Source: Pseudomaricurvus sp033283175
GTDB lineage: Bacteria > Pseudomonadota > Gammaproteobacteria > Pseudomonadales > Cellvibrionaceae
DNA length: 64,000 nucleotides
Reading direction: 5' to 3'
NCBI GenBank assembly: GCA_033283175.1
Contig: JAWMQM010000003.1
Span: 558,001-622,000, forward strand
Made by a program: the position numbers and the translations under genes. Below, one piece after another: positions 60,114-64,000 of the stretch. The number at the start of each line of letters is the position of its first letter. Positions within the stretch are counted from its first letter, which is position 1. The notes under the pieces were generated by a model. That model was not told the DNA's origin. It did no database searches and saw only the letters and a list, made by a program, of their open reading frames with translations.

Positions 60114-62354
60114 ATGAATAAATCCATCAGTATACCAACGCCCCGATTTGCAAAAGGCGGAACGCCAAAGCGATTACTTGCAACTGCAATTTCACTTTCC
60201 ATCGCATCCACAGTTTTGGCCCAGGAACAAGAAGCCCGTGTTCTGGAAGAGATTGTTGTGACGGCTGAGCACAAAGAAGCCTCGCTCCAGGATACGCAAA
60301 TTTCCATCACTGCACTTTCCTCAGCAGACATTAAGGAAATGGGTATTAACAGCACCAAGGATCTGGGTGATTTTGCGCCAAATGTCACCATGACCACCTA
60401 CCAGGGCGGTAAGGCCGGCGTCGGTGTCAATATTCGTGGTATTGGCCAGAATGAAACCATTATCTCCTTCGATCCGGGGGTAGGGGTGTATGTTGATGAT
60501 GTGCTGATCTCGAAGAATGTCGGGGCGTTGACTGACTTGCTGGAACTGGAGCGGGTTGAAATCCTGAGGGGACCGCAGGGTACTCTCTACGGTCGCAACA
60601 CCATGGGGGGGGCGCTGAACTATGTCACCAAGAAGCCGGTTGATGAGCTGGAAGGCAGTGTAGCCGTCACCTTTGGGAAATTCGGGCAAAAAGACGCCAA
60701 GGGTACGATCAATGTGCCCTTGGTTGGTGCCGACAGCGGGATTGGTGCTGTGAACATGAGGGCTACAGTAGCCCGTATGACCCGGGATGGGCTGATTGAC
60801 AATATTAACCCCAGTGCGCCGGACTCGGAGCTGGAGACCACGGATCGAAACGCGGCACTGGTGCACCTCAGTTGGCTGCCTACTGACTCGGTGAGTGTAC
60901 TCTACTCCTACGACCGGACGCGCATTGATGAAACGCCTGGTGTGCCATTTACCACCGTGACCAACCCGGCAAGAGCTGCTGGCGTCGCCTTGGCTCCCTA
61001 TTCCATCGGAGTGGGGGCAGATCGCCCCGACGAGATCTCTGTAGACCGGGCTGGTTTGGGTAAAACCAACGTGGATGGACATTCACTGCATATTGATTAT
61101 GAAATATCGCCTTCACTGACGGTTAAATCGATCACCGCGCAGCGGAAGATGGACAACTACGAAACCGGCGATTCCGATGGTTCACCGTTGCCCATTATTG
61201 CCACCAACACGTCCAATGAACTGGATCAGTTCACCCAGGAGTTTCGCTTTATCGGAACCGCAATGGATGAGCGGCTCGATTATTCGACGGGCATTTTCTA
61301 CATCGAAGAAAAGGGCGATATTGTTAACGGTGTTGAAGTGTTTGGAACCAACGCCTACACCACCGGCAAAATGGATAACACCAGCTGGGCTCTGTACGGC
61401 CAGGCCACCTACGCATTGACCAGTCAGTGGCGGCTGACCTTGGGCGTCCGCTATACCGAAGAGGAAAAGAAGCTCGAAAAGGCCGAATACAATCTCGGCT
61501 GGGTGCCGGGTAATAATGTGAGCTATGACCCTGCCTCCGAGGATTACAGCCAGGTTTCGCCGATGGCCTCGATCAGTTACGACTGGAGTGATGGGGTGAT
61601 GACCTACTTCAAGGTCAGCTCCGGCTATCAGTCCGGTGGTCTCAATGTTCGTGATGCCGATCCAGTCACCTTTGCTGAAGGCTATGATAAAGAGACGCTG
61701 ATTGCCTACGAACTGGGTATGAAAGCCGATCTCACCGACCGCATGCGTCTTAATACAGCGCTTTGGTACAGTGATTACTCCGACAAAAACATTAATAACT
61801 TTAATGCGCAAACGCTCGGCAATATTGTGACTAACGCGGAAAGCGTGGAAATTTATGGTCTTGAAGTGGAATTTCTGGCCCAGCTTACCGATAACCTGCG
61901 ATTTGGTCTGAATTACGGCTACCTGCATCCGGAGTTCAAAAAATACGACTACGTGGACCCTGGCACCGGTAATACCACCGACCTTTCTGGTACCACCAAC
62001 TTCGTGAACTCACCGGAAAATACCGCCAGTGTCTACCTGAACTACGAGTATTCGTTGGGGTTTGCGCTGTTGAATGCCCGACTCGACTGGTCCTATAAAG
62101 ACGATTACAACTTCCTGGCGCCACAACCTGAGCTCAACTCCCAGGAAGCCTATGATTTATGGAATCTTCGCGTGAGTCTTGATGATATCCAGTTGGCTGG
62201 GGATTCAAGAATGCGGGTTTCGTTGTGGGGCAAGAATCTGACGGATGAGTCCTACTACACCACGGGTGTAAACATCTACCAGACCTTTGGCTTCGACATC
62301 AACTCCTACGCAGAGCCGAGAACCTACGGCATCGATTTGGAGGTGACCTTCTAA
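60114..62354 (+). CDS. TonB-dependent outer-membrane receptor
   Basis: A 746-residue outer-membrane transporter. The N-terminal 36 residues form a signal peptide (RLLATAISLSIASTVLAQ); LEEIVVTAEHKEASLQDTQISI is the TonB box and start of the plug; VEILRGPQGTLYGRNTMGGALNYVTKKP is the plug hallmark; the barrel ends IDLEVTF with terminal Phe. GGGAG lies before the ATG. Its promoter shares an operator with the TetR/ferredoxin/P450 genes downstream, so it is probably the uptake system for the P450 substrate, likely a hydrophobic compound. A strong terminator separates it from the TetR gene. Confidence 0.95.
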   Translation: MNKSISIPTPRFAKGGTPKRLLATAISLSIASTVLAQEQEARVLEEIVVTAEHKEASLQDTQISITALSSADIKEMGINSTKDLGDFAPNVTMTTYQGGKAGVGVNIRGIGQNETIISFDPGVGVYVDDVLISKNVGALTDLLELERVEILRGPQGTLYGRNTMGGALNYVTKKPVDELEGSVAVTFGKFGQKDAKGTINVPLVGADSGIGAVNMRATVARMTRDGLIDNINPSAPDSELETTDRNAALVHLSWLPTDSVSVLYSYDRTRIDETPGVPFTTVTNPARAAGVALAPYSIGVGADRPDEISVDRAGLGKTNVDGHSLHIDYEISPSLTVKSITAQRKMDNYETGDSDGSPLPIIATNTSNELDQFTQEFRFIGTAMDERLDYSTGIFYIEEKGDIVNGVEVFGTNAYTTGKMDNTSWALYGQATYALTSQWRLTLGVRYTEEEKKLEKAEYNLGWVPGNNVSYDPASEDYSQVSPMASISYDWSDGVMTYFKVSSGYQSGGLNVRDADPVTFAEGYDKETLIAYELGMKADLTDRMRLNTALWYSDYSDKNINNFNAQTLGNIVTNAESVEIYGLEVEFLAQLTDNLRFGLNYGYLHPEFKKYDYVDPGTGNTTDLSGTTNFVNSPENTASVYLNYEYSLGFALLNARLDWSYKDDYNFLAPQPELNSQEAYDLWNLRVSLDDIQLAGDSRMRVSLWGKNLTDESYYTTGVNIYQTFGFDINSYAEPRTYGIDLEVTF

Positions 62355-62387
62355 GCGCTTGAGGGCGTATCCCATGTCCACTGCTTT

Positions 62388-62423
62388 GGGGCGAACCGGT
62401 TTCAGCGGTCCGCCCCGCTTTTT
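62388..62423 (+). terminator. intrinsic terminator of the third TonB receptor
   Basis: GGGGCG-a-ACCG (62388-62398) pairs with CGGT-c-CGCCCC (62406-62416), one mismatch, loop of 7, then a T-run at 62419-62423, 34 bases after the stop. Confidence 0.85.
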
Positions 62424-62511
62424 CCTCTTGGAAAGTCACATCAAGAGATTATGTGATTTCATTGGGAATGCTGTGGGACCTACGTTTTTGGGTGAGGAAT
62501 CACCCCAGGCT

Positions 62512-63063
62512 CTAGCGTGACTCCAGAGCCGAATAAATCATGCGATCGAGATATCGTGCAAGCGTCTCAATGCTGACTGATCCCTTGGGCTGAACAAGCC
62601 ACCACGCCAGTGTTTCGACTATGACACTCACACCGCCAATGACCACCAGTTCTGCGGGGATTTCGTTATCGCTGGGTATACGGTCTTCTCCAGGAGCCTT
62701 GCATAGGCGGATCATCTCTGATTTCAGAGTTTCGGCCGCGCCCCCGGTCAGCAATATGGTCCACAAGCTGCGGTGTTCATCGACATAGCTGCACAAGGCA
62801 ACGTGCACAGAGTGGCGATCGGATCCATAAACGACGGGCAGCATCAGCTCCACCACATGGTTGATCTGGTCTGCGGCTATGTCGTTCAGCAATGCCTCTT
62901 TGCTCTCATGATGACGAAAGAAAGTTGCATAGTGTATGCCCGCCTCGGCGGCGATTTCCCGGATTGTCACGTCTTGCAGTGGCTTGCGCTCTATCAGCGC
63001 AAGCAGTGCATCCCGCAGGGCCTGCCGGGTGCGAACGATACGGGCATCCTTAATGCTTGACAT
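62512..63063 (-). CDS. TetR/AcrR-family transcriptional regulator
   Basis: A 183-residue repressor. The HTH spans about 10-55 (RTRQALRDALLALIERKPLQDVTIREIAAEAGIHYATFFRHHESKEALL) with recognition helix GIHYATFFRHH. The ligand-binding domain is short. It diverges from the ferredoxin/P450 genes and its promoter region holds a 9+1+9 inverted repeat (63082-63100), repeated at 59923-59941 before the TonB receptor; so it most likely controls itself, the P450 system and the receptor. Opposite-strand reading downstream shows no other gene. Confidence 0.92.
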   Translation of the reverse strand: MSSIKDARIVRTRQALRDALLALIERKPLQDVTIREIAAEAGIHYATFFRHHESKEALLNDIAADQINHVVELMLPVVYGSDRHSVHVALCSYVDEHRSLWTILLTGGAAETLKSEMIRLCKAPGEDRIPSDNEIPAELVVIGGVSVIVETLAWWLVQPKGSVSIETLARYLDRMIYSALESR

Positions 63064-63081
63064 AATTTCCTCTGTCTATTT

Positions 63082-63100
63082 ATGCTACACAGTGTCGCAT
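63082..63100. promoter_or_regulatory. TetR-type operator, divergent promoter
   Basis: ATGCtACAC-A-GTGTcGCAT, nine-base arms with one mismatch around a central A, in the 161-base gap between the TetR gene (-) and the ferredoxin gene (+). Nearly identical to the site at 59923. Confidence 0.75.
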
Positions 63101-63224
63101 ATCTTTATGGGGCTCCATTGAGTTATGCATCAGGCAGGAGTCTGAACGAGCGCCTGTAGATTTGAAACAGGATTATCGCCAATAAGGCTCAAAAACGACG
63201 ATATTGAACAGCAGGGAGCCTTAT

Positions 63225-63536
63225 ATGGTGGCAATAGTTGTAACTGACAGGAATGGAAACGTACAGACACTCGACTCTGCCCCCGGGTACACGTTGATGG
63301 AGGTCATACGCGATACCGGTGACCTGATGGCGTTGTGTGGCGGTATGTGCTCCTGCGCCACATGTCACATCTACGTCGATGCCGATTTCGCAGATCGCTT
63401 GCCGCCGATGAGTGAGGACGAGGATGGCTTGCTCGAAGGTACGGAGTACCGCCGGGAATCTTCCCGCTTGTCCTGCCAAATCCCGGTGACCGTGGAGATG
63501 GATGGGCTGCGAGTGACTGTTGCGCCCGAGGACTGA
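63225..63536 (+). CDS. 2Fe-2S ferredoxin, P450-associated
   Basis: A 103-residue adrenodoxin/putidaredoxin-type ferredoxin. Cluster ligands are C38, C44, C47 and C84 (CGGMCSCATC and RLSCQ). It would feed electrons to the P450 that starts 75 bases downstream; this is the usual class I gene pair, while the ferredoxin reductase is not in the window. ATG 63225 has GGGAG six bases upstream; a TTG at 63204 would add seven residues. It is a paralogue of the ferredoxin at 803, with the same C-G-G-x-C-S-C-A-T-C core. Control by the adjacent TetR is likely. Confidence 0.93.
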   Translation: MVAIVVTDRNGNVQTLDSAPGYTLMEVIRDTGDLMALCGGMCSCATCHIYVDADFADRLPPMSEDEDGLLEGTEYRRESSRLSCQIPVTVEMDGLRVTVAPED

Positions 63537-63611
63537 CCTGGTATCCGTCAGCCAAATCCGAAACCCTGCGAATGCGCGATAGCGCGCGCACATCTGATCA
63601 GGAATCTAAGT

Positions 63612-64000
63612 ATGACAACCCAGAAGATCGAAACCCGCGACTATTTTACGGACCAGTCTGTGCTGCTGGATCCCAATCAATATTTCCGCAGTGTTTTTAA
63701 GCAAGGTCCTGTTTACCGGATACCGGGCCGGGATTACCTGATGGTGACGGGTTTTGATGAGTGTGTGGAGGTGGTAAGAAACACCGACGATTTCTCATCG
63801 ATTTTTTCGTTTTCTCCCTATGGCGCCGGTGCGCCGCTGCCCTTCGAGCCGATAGGCGATGACATTTCAGAACAGCTTGAGGCTTTCCGCCAGCCCACCG
63901 ACTTGCTGGTTACGCAGGACGGGCCGTTGCATGCGGCCAACCGGTCAATCCTTAACAAGCTGTTTACTCCTACGAGGCTGCGGGACAACGAAGTCTTCAT
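63612..64000 (+). CDS. cytochrome P450, N-terminal part (cut by window end)
   Basis: 129 complete codons of a P450 that runs off the window. It begins MTTQKIETRDYFTDQSVLLDPNQYFRSVF, with AGGAA seven bases upstream of the ATG. Further on, LPFEPIGDDISEQLEAF and LLVTQDGPLHAANRSILNKLFTPTRLRDNE match the C-helix region of the P450 at 38699 (H-x-x-x-R on the haem propionate side). The haem-binding cysteine would lie beyond the end. The ferredoxin directly upstream supports a class I system. Substrate unknown. Confidence 0.9.
   Translation, partial: MTTQKIETRDYFTDQSVLLDPNQYFRSVFKQGPVYRIPGRDYLMVTGFDECVEVVRNTDDFSSIFSFSPYGAGAPLPFEPIGDDISEQLEAFRQPTDLLVTQDGPLHAANRSILNKLFTPTRLRDNEVF

Noticed and set aside
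1..64000. CRISPR arrays, insertion sequences, integrase genes, rRNA genes, complete tRNA genes
   Set aside because: Looked for on both strands by eye; no regularly spaced repeats, transposase motifs or complete RNA genes were seen.

Overview
The window looks like a piece of chromosome from an aerobic, catabolically versatile Gram-negative bacterium, most likely a marine gammaproteobacterium of the Cellvibrionales/Halieaceae/Spongiibacteraceae type. The grounds are three large TonB-dependent receptors, many acyl-CoA and steroid-type catabolic enzymes, cytochrome P450s with 2Fe-2S ferredoxins, four TetR regulators and a base composition that looks mid-50s percent GC. The taxonomic guess is inference; there is no rRNA or housekeeping gene in the window.

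Region 1 (1-20.4 kb) is a lipid/steroid-like ring and side-chain degradation block: a truncated enoyl-CoA hydratase, a 2Fe-2S ferredoxin, a hydroxysteroid-dehydrogenase-like SDR, an HSL-type esterase, a hot-dog thioesterase, a Baeyer-Villiger-like flavin monooxygenase, two adjacent acyl-CoA dehydrogenases that look like the halves of a heteromeric enzyme, a ketosteroid-dehydrogenase-like flavoprotein, a Rieske oxygenase, a TonB receptor, a TIM-barrel metal-dependent hydrolase, a NIPSNAP-like protein, an MFS transporter, a TetR regulator and a D-aminoacylase-like amidohydrolase. Region 2 (20.4-31.1 kb) starts with a tRNA-like 3' end followed by a terminator, then an unrecognised low-GC gene, a MATE pump overlapping a secreted VOC protein, a triheme cytochrome c, a second TetR, a three-gene operon with the DUF1587-1595-1592-1588-1585 and DUF1552 proteins, and a fragment of an IclR-type regulator.

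Region 3 (31.1-40 kb) is a compact oxidative cluster: two NTF2/SnoaL-like proteins, four SDRs, a TfdA/TauD-type dioxygenase, a carboxymuconolactone-decarboxylase-like protein, a TetR and a cytochrome P450. Two of its promoters carry the same pair of operators at the same 21-bp spacing. Region 4 (40-58.9 kb) is a polysaccharide/glycoside utilisation locus: TonB receptor, lipoprotein esterase, GH106-type alpha-L-rhamnosidase, a gluconate-dehydrogenase-type small subunit with its GMC flavoprotein, two ThuA-like proteins, LacI regulator, MFS sugar transporter, two xylose-isomerase-fold proteins and a Gfo/Idh/MocA oxidoreductase. A perfect 14-bp LacI-type palindrome precedes each of the three transcription units. 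The gene set suggests uptake of a rhamnosylated glycan or glycoside, de-esterification, derhamnosylation and oxidation through 3-keto-glycoside intermediates.

Region 5 (58.9-64 kb) is a 1.4-kb stretch without a convincing gene, then a third TonB receptor, a TetR regulator, a ferredoxin and the start of a second P450. A shared palindrome ties the TetR promoter to the receptor promoter. The window cuts the first and last genes.
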